A DNA stretch of 64,000 nucleotides, from assembly GCA_039621445.1 (NCBI GenBank), contig CP154954.1:71266150-71330149 (forward strand), written 5' to 3'. Both the position numbers and the translations under genes were made by a program. Source of the DNA: Euglena gracilis (Eukaryota > Euglenida > Euglenophyceae > Euglenales). The notes under the pieces are model-generated. The model ran no database searches, had not been told where the DNA came from, and saw only the letters and a program-made list of their open reading frames with translations. Within the stretch, counting starts at the first letter, position 1; the number at the start of each line of letters is the position of its first letter. This document shows positions 12,188 through 23,640 of the stretch, piece by piece.

Positions 12188-12650
12188 GTTGCTCCATCCC
12201 CTACACCCGCATTTTCTCGCCAACGTTTGAAAGCAACCTGCCTGTCGGAGGAGCGACGGTCCGGCGACCCACAGAGCCCCGATCTCGACGGTGAGGGGCC
12301 TAACCAGCCCGCTGCAGCGGGGCTTGGTCGGAGGCTGCGTCGGCCCCCGAGAGACTGGCATCGCGGCAGCCAAAGGTACGCAGTAGAATACAAATGGTTT
12401 CACGTGCCCGGCCTTGCGGGCGGCAGGCGCCCCTACTGGGGCAGGGGGCCCCGTGGGTCGGCCTCCGGTTGCTTCAAGCACCGGGCGAGCCACTCCAGGC
12501 CTGTGGCAGGGCAAGCGCCGGGCAGAGACGCAACCCAGCCGGGGGCAAAGCAAGCTTCCTCGCCCATTCCAGAGACGAGGGAGGCAAATGCAGCACTTCC
12601 CCGTTGCTATCCGATGACCCCAAGCTCTTGCCGTCGGACCGGGGGAGGTG
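12188..12650. other. GC-rich block with open frames on both strands
   Basis: This block resembles the exon islands in composition but I cannot settle a frame. Minus-strand options include a segment reading LTVEIGALWVAGPSLLRQA with a donor GTTGCT. Plus-strand options include one ending at a GTGAGG donor near 12290. Given that all supported genes are on the minus strand, a minus-strand exon is the better guess. Confidence 0.3.
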
Positions 12651-13814
12651 ATCACCAGAAACAGCTTTCGTTTCTTCATCCGGAATCGATCATACTGTCC
12701 ACCATTCTTTTCATCGGGAAAAAAAGAACTACAACAGTTTTCATCCGATAAAAAGACGGGGAGGATGAAAGATGGAACAATTGATCCAGCCATCGTTTTC
12801 TTCAACTTATAACTGCCAGCCTCCGTATATATCAGCCATTCAGTGTGAAACCTGTCAAAATATAACCAAACATCAGTAAACATAAAAAAAGAGAGTGAGA
12901 GTATCGTCAAGAATATTCATGTGTGAGGAGATCCACACCTTCATTGAAGCCCTCCCCTGTTGTGGTGCAGATATCTTGAACAAACCTGCGCAACGAATGT
13001 GTGTCAACACGTGGGCCACGTCCTTTGGGAAAAAATTCTAATTATCCAGTTTTGGAAAGAACCCCCTAATAATAAAAATATCAATAATTTTTATTTCCAA
13101 CACAACTCAAAACACAGTGCAAAGGTTCAAGGGGGTCTGGCAATTCTTAAAACGGCAAAAAAAGACTGGGTTCAAAATGACCGAAAACATCTGCGACTTC
13201 CCAGAGCTCCACATTTTTCTGGGTGTGCTGATATCTTCCATTTTTGGGACATTTAGAAATCATAATCTCTCCAGCTTCAAACGGCCACAAAAATCCAATA
13301 GAGATGTGGTGTGTCCCTCAAGGTTCCCACACCTGAGAGAAAAAATAATCCAAAAGCGTTTCCCACAGGTACTTCCGCCAGGCAGACCTGGCAAAACAAA
13401 ATTATTGCAGATGTTTGAAGCTACATACACGGAAAAACCATTTAATACATTTTGTTTTTTCCCAAACTGCAGATTATTTCTCAATTTAAGATTTGTTAGC
13501 TCATTTTGCCCGCGTTAGTCCATTTTAGGCCATATGAAGCCATTTTCCCTGTTGGTGCTTGATTGCAACCTTGCAACCAATTGTGTGTGGTGTATTTGGC
13601 GGACGATGATGGAGGGAACAGCCACACAACGCCCATTATTTTTATCCAAAGTGATAAACACATCCCTGAATCCGTGATCCCCAACCATCTCAGCCCAGAA
13701 CCTGCTCCTCATGAACAAACACATTCTATATCCGCTTGTGCAAAGACAATTACAATTGATTCTGATGTCCATTTCAAGCCAATGCAGTTTTCTGTTCAAA
13801 AAGGGGGGCGGGGC

Positions 13815-14017
13815 AGAGAGAGAGAGAGAGAGACAGAGAGAGAGATAGAAGAAGAGAGAGAGATAGCGAGAGAGAAGGAGAGAGAGATATATATACACAC
13901 ACCACATATATCTATAGTACATGTATATATATACATATATATATATATACATATAGAGATATGGTGTGTGTGTGTCTATATCGATATGTATATTTATATA
14001 TATATATATATATATAT
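13815..14017. repeat. (AG)n and (TA)n microsatellite tract
   Basis: GAGAGA repeats (13818-13888) run into TATATA/TGTGTG repeats (13886-14017). Confidence 0.9.
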
Positions 14018-14034
14018 TGTGCAATGTAATTTTC

Positions 14035-14135
14035 TCCATTTTAGGCCCTTTTGGACCATTTTGGGGATCCCAACCTACAGGGGGTCAAAAAGTCATTTCA
14101 GGCCATTTCAGGCCATGTTTACTATGAGCGCTTCG
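14035..14135. repeat. GGCCATTTTA array, fourth copy
   Basis: TTTTAGGCCCTTTTGG, AACCTACAGGGGGTC and TTTCAGGCCATTTCAGG boxes follow the order seen at 10850. The repeat abuts and overlaps the 3' end of the GTPase-like exon. Confidence 0.65.
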
Positions 14136-14352
14136 CAGGGCCGAAGAGACACATCTTTGAAGTCCCGCGACGCGGCCTTCGAGCGGCTGACTTGCAACCC
14201 GCACACACCACTTGCGGCCCGGGGCCAGCGCCGGCAGCTCCAGCGCGGCAATGGCCTCCGCGCCGCGGCCGGGGTCGGCCCGCCCCGGGTGGTTGGCCAG
14301 CACGAGGAGGGGCGCCTGGGGGTGGGCCTCACAGATCCGCCGCAGCTCCTCC
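14085..14352 (-). CDS. GTPase-like gene, last visible exon (G4/G5 region)
   Basis: Acceptor CTGCTGCCCCAG is followed by GGAGGAG, so the joined codon AGG gives ...QAREEL. The exon holds the LLVLANHPG stretch and the helix ending QRCVSSALR. A GTAAAC donor a few codons before the repeat is an alternative end. Confidence 0.6.
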
Positions 14353-17300
14353 CTGGGGCAGCAGGGGGAGGCAGGGTGTGACATTAGGGCAGGTGGGGGG
14401 CAGTAGCGAAGCTGGGCTCGGTTGTACAACCCCCCCCGACTAAACTACACGGCACTAAAAGCACGGTTTGAAACTAAAAAAAAAAGTCATATCACTCGAG
14501 ACAACCAAGATGTGGGCCTGCCCTAACCCTAACCTTAACCCCAATCCCAACCCTGACATAACACCCCACCCCACCCCTTTGTTCCAGCAGGTAAGGGGGT
14601 GGGATGACCCCCCCTCTCCTGCACATTGGCGCGGTCTGACCGAGCTTCGGCCAAAAGCGCCATTTTGGGCACTTTTTGGGGGCAGAACTTTGCCAAAAAA
14701 GTGCCCAAAGTTTTCTGTGCGAAGAGCTGGAAAGAAAATTTGACCGTTTTGGGGGGAGCCGGGTACCTCCCCGGGGCGAATCAGTCTACCCAGCCACGTG
14801 CAGTCACAAAACAGAACTCAGGGGGTGGGGCGTAGCTATTAAAGACCTTCCAGAAAATTGCGGGAAATGCTTACCCAACAGCGGCAACCACCACAGCAGA
14901 AAAGAAAAGAAAAGAAGAGGAAAAAAGCCAAAGCACAGCAGTTCCAAAAATATGTGAATTTTGACAATTTCTTTATTTTCAAATCCGCCACGAAAAGGCA
15001 AAGAAAGCATTTGTGTGACCTTGTGAACCATGCAAGGAATGGCCGGAACTCATTGCATTTTCCATCTCTGGTTGATGTAGGTTGAGGGAGGAAAACGAGA
15101 AAAAAGTTGGAGAAAGAGAAGCAATGTGCGTCAATTGCAGCACTGGAACGGGAGCACAAACCTTGCCTGGTGGAGGCCATCGGGTTGGTGGGAGTCCACC
15201 ACAAAGATAACGCCCTCGTTGGACGCCGGGGTCGCGCGCAGCGGGCACAACTGCAGGCGGTTCGTCCGCGTGACTGCGACGCGGAGAAGATGGGCTGACT
15301 GGTGGAGGGGCATCGGTTCCAGAAACAGGTGTTGGCGAATCCAATTGTTCTGGAAAAGGCCGTGGCTTAAGACGGGAAAGGCTTTGGAGGGTTGGACCGA
15401 CTATCCCCTTCGTTGCTTTCATTGATGTGGTGACGTTCTTCCTTTTCCACCGGGTTCTGAGAGCATGAATGCATGTGTAAATGAACAAACTGAGGAAACA
15501 TGCAGACACTCGGTGTAATAAATTGAATGAGAAATCATTCAATTAAGAGTCAAAATGAATGCAAACGTTTAACATCAAACTCCATATGATTGCAGAAGAT
15601 GTATATAGCCAGTCTGATGTGCATTAAACATATGCATTCCCCCCAAAAATAAAGCCCCTCCAAATATAACGCCCCTCCATATTTGTTGCCCAAATGCAAA
15701 ATCCTCCCCCAGTGTAAAATCCGCCAGGGGTGCCTTTAAGGGGCAAAAAAACATGAAAGCTTTGGGAGTTTACTACCATTCTTCACAATGTTCTCCATTC
15801 TAAGAAAAATGGCGGATTGTGGTAAATCTAGGAGGTGAACAACTGACCCCCGCCCCCTGAAGCTCTCGAAATGCTGCCCAAATATAAAACCGGGTGGGGG
15901 TTATGCATTTACAAGCCGCTGCCCTCAAAATTCCCCAACCCTGATCTTAAATTAGCCGCCAATTCAACCATTGAGCCAGAAAGCTTTCGGGCCGCGAATC
16001 TTTTTTTCGGTGGCCCCAATGAACAAATCATCGACGAGGCGGGAAAATAGATGTCTGATCTACACCCGAACACAAAAACGGGAAGACATGCCAAACGCCA
16101 ACATTGCCACGCCAACATTGCCACGCGTCCACAGAAGTACCATGTGTCTGAACACACAACCCCACAACTCAAACATGAAGCCCCCCAGCTTTAACTGGGC
16201 GGGATTTCAAGGCTCTCAGGTTTTATAATTGGTACAATTGGGGGTATATGTTCACGTGGGCAGGTGAGCACACCGAAACAGCTGAATGCACGTCCACATC
16301 GTTTGCCCTCCGAAAGACCGCCTTTTGGAGGCTTGCTTGCACCGTCCGTGTCCATCGGCAGCCAAGCGGAATCCGAGGTTGTGTTCCAACTGATGTTTCC
16401 GGCGACGTCTGCAAAACAGAACACACAACTGAGAATTTCATTTCCCAATTCCTGTAAATAGAAGTTACCAAGGAAGAAAGGGAAAGCGAGTGCGGTTTAG
16501 GTGAGAAACTCTCTGAAAAAGTTTATTCCTCTGCGTCTCTGCGTGATTGGACAACATGAACATTCCTTTCATTTTCTACACAACATACCATGACATAAAC
16601 TTGAGGCGCCAATGGAATGATAAACAATCAACTCATCTAATTGAACGATAAAAAACGAAATTGGGAGGGTATAATCGCCCTCTGATAGCATCCCTTGGTG
16701 GTCAATCTGATCTTCTTCTCGAAAACAATGATATAACTTCATGAAAATATCTGAAAATCAGGTAGAGTCGTTTGCGGAGTTGTGCAGGATTATTTATTAA
16801 TGCTATCACCAGTGTGGATTCATGATGGTTCATATCACTTTGGCACTTAGGCGGCCGGATTCGCACTTAAGCTTTTTTCCTTTGGATGCGCGCAATTGCG
16901 CAAATGTACCATTTTTTTGTAACCCCTGGGACCCTGTACCCTGACACCCAGAACACGATTTAAGAACCGTTACACCCCTCTATTGGAGGGGATTAACTCC
17001 CAGTGGTCTGGTGTGCATGCTGCTTGCCAGGTGACGTTAATAGGGCTGGGGGTGAGACTGGTGCTGTTGTACATCAAACAGGAGAGAGGCACACACCCTT
17101 TGTAACGACACTTGGAAACGGTGCTGGCGTGCTGCCTGAACTGGCTTGGACACTGCCGCCACCGGTGAGAACACACGGAGCCTCATTAGATCACATCACC
17201 ACAGACACACAGACTACGTGAGGCAGCCGTCACGCAATTGATGTGTGTTTGTGCGCGCAATTGCGCAAATAAAAACAATTGTGTTTGTGGGCGCATTTGC

Positions 17301-19937
17301 GCAAATAAAACGTAAACCGATGATGATAAAATGACGTGTTTATGGGCGCAAATGCGCGCACCAACACATTTGGTGGTGTGCGCATTTGCGCAAATGCGCA
17401 CACCACCATAGTTGTGTTTATTTGCGCAAATGCGCCCACCAACATGTATTTTTACTTTCTATGTTAAAAGACACCAATGAGGACCATGACTGTACGAGGT
17501 TTAAAAACGTGATGGGCGTGTTGGTGCGCGCAGTTGCGCAAATAAACACAATTACGTTGGTGCGCGCATTTGCGCAAATGCGCGCACAAACACTTTACAC
17601 ACCGCTTCAAAATGATGTGTTTGTAGGAGCCTTAGAGCACACAAACAAAGTTGTGTTTACTTGCACAAATGCGCGCACCAACACACATCAGTTGTGCGAT
17701 ACCATCTCCTCCTCCGTGACAGCTGGCGAACGCAATTCCTCACGCCAACCAATGGTTTGCACCACAATTACATACTGATGAAATTTGTGGTGAGAGGTGG
17801 TGTGGAGTGTTCACTGGAACACGGCATGAGACTGGCCAAAACTTGCCTGTCTTACGTGTGTACATTTGCACTGCTGTTACCCGGCCCACACGACCTGTTG
17901 TTTTGGCGTCATCTGTTTGGCAGTTAAACATCATGAATTGATGACATGCAAACGACCTGTGACTGTTGGACACCTTTTCTGCAACAGTACTGCGTTGCAA
18001 GAAGACAAAATTTGGCACCTGAAGTACCCAGGATGTGTCGGGCCGTAGTCCGTTTTATAGTTTTCTTTGCCATTTTCCCCTTGAAAAACGTAAAAAACAC
18101 CAGTTTGTGTGCATAATTTGGGGGGAGTGGGTCCCACCGCTTTGATGCACCCAATGCAGGGGTAAAGGTTCAACACTTCCTTGCATCCAAAGTAACGGGT
18201 GCTTGAGGGCTACCTCTCTTCGGCTGCTGGTTGCCATGCACTGGCACCACGTCATACCCCCAGTCTTACACCCTGGTTGCGGGGTATAACGCGGCCGCTG
18301 TGGTGGGTGTCGTTGCGCCGGGGAAGTGGATGCTGGCCTGTTGGGTGCTGAAGCATCAGCAGCTGATGGGGCTTTAACAGCGGAGCCCAGGCCGCAGGTC
18401 AGCGGCAGGGGCCTTGGGACCCAAAAATTGGGGCCGGTGGACGTGTACCGTTACTGGGTGGCTACGCACGCACCTTCAAGAGATCCTATGTCTCCATCTT
18501 TTGTGGGACCTGTCAATGGTCAACAAACGGCACAATAACACCATATATCGGAGGAGACGGTGTGGTCATTTGCTTTCAACCCATTCAGAAGCCGCTAAGG
18601 GTAGCTGCAGGAGAGGCAAATGCAATCGTTTTCTACTCCTCCATTAGTTGTTTATTTGCGCATTTGCGCGCATCACGTTGTTTGTGGGCGCAAATGTGCA
18701 AATAAACATAGTAAATTGTGCAGTTTCTTCATACAGTTTATTTGCGCATTTGAGCCCACAAACAACGTGATGCGCGCAAATGCGCAAATGAACCACATCT
18801 GCTGTCAGTGTTTGACGGTTGTGTTTCCGTTACACCGTTCTTATTTGTGTTTATGGGCGCAAATGCGCGCACCAACAATAATTATGTTTTATGCGCGCAT
18901 TTGCGCAAATGCGCGCATAAAACATAATTTTTGTTGGTGCGCGCATTTGCGCCCATAAGCTTGCGCCGTTGACAAACAGTGTGACAAACTCACCAACTGG
19001 ATGGCCCGTCAGTCCGTACCGTCAGGGCCTCTATGTCGCGCAGTTTTTTTAACGGCGTCAGTTCATGGGTGCCAAAGCCCAATCCTTGAAGGGCAAAATT
19101 GTGTTTATGCGCGCAATTGCGCGCATCAACATAAACATGTTGGTGCGCGCATTTGCGCGCATAAACACAATTTTGCCCTTCCAGTGTTTGGCTTCTTCCG
19201 CTGGGTTCTTTGCCACACAGCTGGTTGTGCGCATCCCGGGTGTAAGCCGGGTGGGAGACACCCGTTCCCCTTTATTCCCTTCATTCCCTGTGGACCCCAT
19301 TTCATCCCCTCTGCGCATCCCTTGCCCAACACCCCGCACTCACCTTCCTTCCCCTGCGTCCCTATGGTGCTTTTTTGCGTTTTTTTTCCCCTTTGGGCCG
19401 GCAAGGTCCCGGGGGTTTCGACGTACAAAGTCCATTTTGGTACACCCCAAAAACACCATTTTTCGCCAAAGTCCCGGGGGTCTCCCAGCCAAAATCAGAA
19501 TTTTGCTCATTTTTTGTGCTCTCTTGTTCACGTGTTTTCAAACCCCCATGACCTTCACAGCCGAAACAAAGCAGAATCAAAAAAATCGTAAATGCGCGCA
19601 AATGCGCAAATAAAAAGAAAAAAGCTTAAGTGCGAATCCGGTCGCCTAAGTGGCATTTATGCACACAAACACAAACATAAACATCAACCCACGGGGGTTG
19701 GTGGTAACACACCATGGATCTTCAGCCAACTCAACACAGAAAGAGCAAAAAATAAATAAACCAAATACACGGCAAACAAAAACTTGCCAAGGCTGAAAAT
19801 GCAAAAAGCAGCATCTGCGTGCCCCCTCCGCTCGACACACCCAGGCTGTGCAGCAGGAGCTGGGCCACCACGCCTCGGGACATGGTCTGGAAACCGTTGG
19901 AGAGCGAGCTGCCCATTGCGGTCTTTGAGGTGGACTC
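14085..19937 (-). CDS. ARF/ARL or SRP-receptor-beta-like GTPase, degenerate
   Basis: Four exons join in phase: 19937-19841, 16408-16343, 15273-15162 and 14352-14085. The best evidence is exon 3, which contains NEGVIFVVDSHQPDGLHQA, the strand and switch-distal helix typical of ARF-family proteins. Exon 4 follows with EELRRICEAHPQAPLLVLAN and later KWCVRVASQPLEG, matching the G4 and G5 regions. The G4 box reads ANHPGRAD where the family has NKxD. The first exon offers only ESTSKT in place of GxxxxGK(T/S), and no WDxGG switch II is visible. It may be a pseudo-GTPase, a very divergent ARL/SRPRB, or a decaying gene. The start codon is not found. The stop at 14085 lies in repeat sequence, so the real C-terminus may differ. 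The 2.8-kb palindromic element sits in its first visible intron. Confidence 0.55.
14460..15120. other. Intron of the GTPase-like gene
   Basis: Non-coding. It contains a short telomere-like tract (CCCTAACCCTAACCTTAACC at 14521-14540) and a poly-purine run at 14895-14935. Confidence 0.5.
15162..15273 (-). CDS. GTPase-like gene, exon with GVIFVVDS
   Basis: Acceptor TCTCCGCGTCGCAG, donor GTTTGT. It has 36 full codons plus 2 bases on each side, and phases agree with both neighbours. It carries ASNEGVIFVVDS, the clearest family signature of this gene. Confidence 0.65.
15320..16340. other. Intron of the GTPase-like gene
   Basis: No further exon recognised. Mostly unique AT-moderate sequence with GCCCCTCC-type short repeats at 15640-15690. 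Confidence 0.4.
16343..16408 (-). CDS. GTPase-like gene, exon 2 (switch I region?)
   Basis: Excellent acceptor TGTTCTGTTTTGCAG and donor GTGCAAG. In the phase that joins both neighbours it reads VAGNISWNTTSDSAWLPMDT with G/C-ending codons. Its position corresponds to switch I, but the usual threonine-glycine motif is not conserved. Confidence 0.45.
18650..18793. repeat. Inverted repeat with about 58-bp arms
   Basis: The arms at 18650-18708 and 18736-18793 pair around an unrelated spacer. Both contain TTTGCGCATTTG and ACAACGTGAT/ATCACGTTGT. A few mismatches break the stem. Confidence 0.8.
18851..18958. repeat. 108-bp near-perfect palindrome
   Basis: Two 54-bp arms with one mismatch by eye and no spacer, centred on TTTGCGCAAA. 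It starts TTATGGGCGCAAATGCGCGC and ends with the complement. Confidence 0.9.
19088..19181. repeat. 94-bp near-perfect palindrome
   Basis: Arms of 45 bp starting GAAGGGCAAAATTGTG, with two mismatches around a 4-base spacer AAAC. Confidence 0.9.
19841..19937 (-). CDS. GTPase-like gene, candidate first visible exon
   Basis: Acceptor GCTTCCGCAG, donor GTGTGTC. It has 32 codons plus one base, reading ESTSKTAMGSSLSNGFQTMS then RGVVAQLLLHSL. SKT could be the remnant of a P-loop GKT. The phase-1 end fits the 16408 exon across the palindromic element. Membership in this gene is inferred from phase and order. Confidence 0.4.
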
Positions 19938-20079
19938 CTGCGGAAGCGCCATATGATGCGCTGTGGTGAACCCCCCCACTGCCCCAGGCTTCCTTTTAAG
20001 CCCCCCGGGGAGGGATCAAAATCGAGCCGTCTAAGGCCGTTTAGGTAAAAATCATAATTTCTGACAATCAACTGCAAAT

Positions 20080-20850
20080 TTTTTTTGGATCATCTGGCCG
20101 CCAAAAATGCTAATTTTCAAGGGAAAAAACAATAAATGACCCCAAAGGGGGGTTTTGGGTGCTATTTTGGGTCCTGTGGGACTTCGAAAAAAATTCGAAA
20201 ATTGTGGGGAGCTATTACCCCCCCCCCCCATTTCCCCCATTTCTTGGGTATGATTTTGTATCGTTTTTTTTATTATTCAATTTTGACAGGGTGCGTTGTT
20301 GAATCACTTGCGTGCTGTGTTATGGACTGGAGGGAGAGGGGGGAGGTTCAGGCTTCTTTTTAGGTCAGAAGACCCCCAGGGGGGGGGGGTCGGGTTGGCG
20401 GCCCAGGTTTGGGTTTCGGGGTGAAGCGCCGAAAAATTTTGGGTACATTTTCCTTTTGCCAGCTTTTGGCCACTTTTTGCTGCTTTTGACCGTTTTTGAC
20501 CACTCCTGCTGACTTGAATGGAAACATTCCTCGTTCGGACCACTGATCATCCGCTTCACTGCAGTTCCGTCGCACTTCCCCAGCACCTTGCCATGTGGCA
20601 GGTACCCAACAGGCACCTTTGACTTCATGGGTCAATATGAAAAATGAAAGAAATTATGTGGCTAATTGAAGGTTGTGCAAACAAAAGGAGTTGGAAAATA
20701 AAAGTTTAGTTGTATTTGAAGAGGGTTGTTGGAACATGCTCACAAAAGGGGGTGAAAATTACATGACACAGAGAGGTGCTGTGCCAAAAAGTATTGCTGC
20801 CTCTGGTTCCCTGTTTGCTGTCCCAGGTCTCGCGATACATGCTTGTATGT
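20080..20850. other. Intergenic repeats
   Basis: No gene seen. A family A-like left end (CAGGCTTCTTTTTAGGTCAG, 20349) and GAAGCGCCGAAAAATTTTG occur at 20345-20440, without a matching right end. Confidence 0.45.
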
Positions 20851-20859
20851 ACAGAAGGA

Positions 20860-20965
20860 ATCTCTGAAACCTCCTCGCACGACCTCGAACCACGTTCGAG
20901 GAGGCTCCAGAGCCTCCTCGAGCGACCTCGAACGACATTAGAGGAAGCTCCAGAGCCTTCTCTCA
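20860..20965. repeat. GAGGCTCCAGAGCCTC palindrome repeats
   Basis: Two units containing GGAGGCTCCAGAGCCTCCTC and CGACCTCGAACG. A third unit is at 21545-21615, where the flanking TCGTGATACAAGCATGCAT also resembles TCGCGATACATGCTTGTAT at 20829. Confidence 0.75.
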
Positions 20966-21544
20966 CGCAGCCTCCTACTGTCGACTGAGTCATTTTCCAG
21001 ACCTTTGCAGCTCCGACCAGGACAGACCAGGGCAAACCTTTGCAGTTATCAGCCGCAGAGGCAGAATCAACATGGAAGTCCAACCTGGATCTGTTGTCAG
21101 TAGCCACTTCGGCTGCCTTTGGCTTGCCACTTTCCTCCTGCTTTTGGCTACTTTTGGCCATTTTGTCCTCGTTTTTCATTTTTGGCCACTTTTGCCCACT
21201 TTTTTTTCTTTTGGCCAAAGGCAAAGTCAAGTTAGTTTAAATCACTTTTTGTTGCTTTTGAAATCAACGGTAGCAAAAGAGGCCTAAAATGGCCTGAAAG
21301 TGGCCAAAAGTGGGTGAAAAAGGCCAAAGTTCGCTGTATGTGCTAACCCTATCCCTTCAATTAACCACTTACCTCCTTTTATATCCATTTTATTTTGTGT
21401 GCATGTTGATGTAACTCCATCCCTTCAATTGACTTGCAACTCCTTTTGTGTGTATGCGGACCTCGATGAAGAACTCTCTCTGGCAGCTTTTTAGAGCTCT
21501 GCAATGGAGAAAATGGCACCGGGCCTCGTGATACAAGCATGCAT

Positions 21545-21620
21545 AGAAGCAGGAGGAGGCTCTAGATATCGTATGAGGTCGTTCAAGGAGGCTCCAGAGC
21601 CTCCTCGAACTTTGTTGCTT
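21545..21620. repeat. GAGGCTCCAGAGCCTC repeat, further copy
   Basis: Contains GGAGGCTCCAGAGCCTCCTC and a degenerate GGAGGCTCTAG unit. Confidence 0.7.
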
Positions 21621-22299
21621 TGGTTCGCCATTTTTGGGCTTATAATCAAAATAAGGCCAAATTTTAGGTGGCAGGATCACAATAGACCAAAATGTAGTCC
21701 AATTTAGGCTGAAAAATATAAACTTAAGACCCTCGGAAATGCCCAAACATTGGGACCCCCGTAGGGTCCCTGGGGACCCAGTAGCATGGGGCTGCCCAAA
21801 AAGACAAGACACCACTGCAATTTCTCTTTGATTAGCCCTGGTGCTTCGTTCCACAAATTTTAAGGCTTGTATTGACTTATCTACCAACCCACCCAAACTG
21901 TGACGACGGGTTGTCATCTGAGAGTCGGTGGAAAATCCAGAGGGGGTAGCGGTAGTTATCGGCGGGGGGGCGGGGGCGTGGTTGTTTTTTCCCCCCCATT
22001 TTCCTTTGGAGGTAAGGCTTTAGCCCACAACACCACACAGGGGAACCCCTCTCTTGTATTGTCAGCCTGCCCTCGGCCCACTTCTCACTCGGGGTTTCTC
22101 TCTTGGGATCTCATGCAAAGAAACCCATCCCACACATGGAACGACCCTTTTGTCTCGACCGCATTTATTGCAGCCCCCATTGGGAGATCTCCATTCCAAA
22201 CAATTTGAAAAATAAACCGACTCATGTGCCAGAAGTCCACAGGATGAAATGCGCAACTGGGGCGTTCGGGCTCACGCAAATGTGGAAGAGGAGTGGATG

Positions 22300-22982
22300 G
22301 AACCTTCGGACAGGAGGAGACCCAGAGGCATTGAACTTTTTCTTCGTGTTACCAGAGGAATGAAAAAATATTGTCTGAAGAAATGACTGCCTATTATCCA
22401 CAGAGGTGTGACCCCCTCTGACAGACGCCCAACAGCCGACAAGCCCACAAAATCAAATTCCACCGGAGTTCTGCAACGCCCTGCTTCCGGTGTCCCGCCA
22501 AAATCCAGAATCAGACGGTTGGACAAAGTGCCGAAACGCTCGGAGTGACAGCACAGCAAATGTGGACGCCGCGCCAACCGGTCAGCCTTGCCCATGGGGA
22601 CGTGGTGGTTCCCCGCCATACCATTGCTCAGCAACCACCCTGAAAAAAAACTAGTCAGTCACTTTACTCCCCCCCGGGGGGGATCGGCCACCCTTGAAGG
22701 CGCTCACGTTGGCAAGGCAACATTGCGAAAAAGACTCAAAAAATTCCAAAAATTTCCGGCGCCTTCGGCGCCAGTCCAGCTACTTTTCATTTTCGGGCCT
22801 ACACCATCCTGGGGGGGGGGGGGGGGGGCTCTTGGCGAAAAACCAGTCAGTCACTCTGAAAAAACCAGTCAGTCACCCCCCGGGGGGGACAGGTGTTAAG
22901 CAATGGTATGTTCCCCGCACGCCGGACCGCCGGAACGCGGTATTCCTCTGGGGCAGTTCGATCGCACTGTGGCGGTCCCATG
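22300..22982 (-). pseudogene. ORF interrupted by a family B MITE
   Basis: If the MITE at 22617-22910 and one TSD copy are mentally removed, a minus-strand frame running from about 22982 continues across the site. It reads ...EEYRVPAVRRAGN then HHVPMGKADRLARRPHLLCC and on to about 22272. On either side of the insertion the frame is open and moderately GC-rich. GKADRLARRP faintly recalls the end of retroelement RNase H domains, but I would not assign it. It could also be chance. Confidence 0.3.
22617..22910. mobile_element. Family B MITE with 8-bp TSD
   Basis: Starts CATACCATTGCTCAGC and ends GTTAAGCAATGGTATG (inverted). Flanked by a perfect TTCCCCGC duplication at 22609-22616 and 22911-22918. 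The interior has CCAGTCAGTCAC boxes next to CCCCCCGGGGGGG and the stem GGCGCCTTCGGCGCC. Confidence 0.88.
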
Positions 22983-23154
22983 CTACCGGGGCTTGGGTGG
23001 CGGGGTCGGATCAGGGTTGGTTGCTGCCAACGCCCACCAAGGGCGGGCGATGTCGGGGGGGGGGGCAGATTGGACTGTGAATTGAAGGGCAGAAAGACTG
23101 CTAAAAACGGTGATGTGGTGGACCCAACAATCCCAAAATGTAGCTATATTATAT

Positions 23155-23435
<281 letters not shown>

Positions 23436-23640
23436 GTGCGCATAATGAACATAAATGATGACTGATAAATGAATGACATAAAAGATGATGCCGACGATGA
23501 TCTTGTTGTTGACTTGCTGCGATGCTGATGCCATCAGCAGTTGGTGTTGCGGCTGCTGCTGTTGGTGCAGCAGCAGCAACACCATCCAGAAATCTAACCC
23601 TTCCTGTGGGTGGGGGGGTTGCCTGACGGGGGAGACGCAC

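Larger units (their letters stand above)
16844..19652. mobile_element. 2.8-kb TIR element filled with TGCGCGCA palindromes
   Basis: The left end CACTTAGGCGGCCGGATTCG... continues CACTTAAGCTTTTTTC. The reverse complement of the right end (19616-19652) matches it with a single mismatch over about 36 bp. The interior carries more than a dozen units of TGCGCGCA(A/T)TTGCGCAAATA type in both orientations, many nested into long inverted repeats: 17371-17408, 18650-18793, 18851-18958 and 19088-19181. I see no target duplication and no transposase frame. Foldback-type or non-autonomous DNA transposon is the nearest description. It lies inside the intron between GTPase-like exons 1 and 2. Confidence 0.8.

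Noticed and set aside
12131-12910. 259-codon minus-strand ORF
   Set aside because: No recognisable domain, mixed codon use, and several competing frames. Kept only as a GC-rich block.
13563-14381. 272-codon plus-strand ORF
   Set aside because: Spans (AG)n and (TA)n repeats and lies antisense to the GTPase-like exon.
19001-19591. 196-codon plus-strand ORF
   Set aside because: Encoded largely by the palindromic units and repeat flanks of the TIR element; no transposase motif.
16890-19620. CRISPR-like array of regularly recurring palindromes
   Set aside because: Spacing is irregular, orientation alternates, units are self-complementary and terminal inverted repeats bound the region; the host is eukaryotic.
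20349-20440. Complete family A MITE
   Set aside because: Left terminus present, right terminus and duplication not seen.
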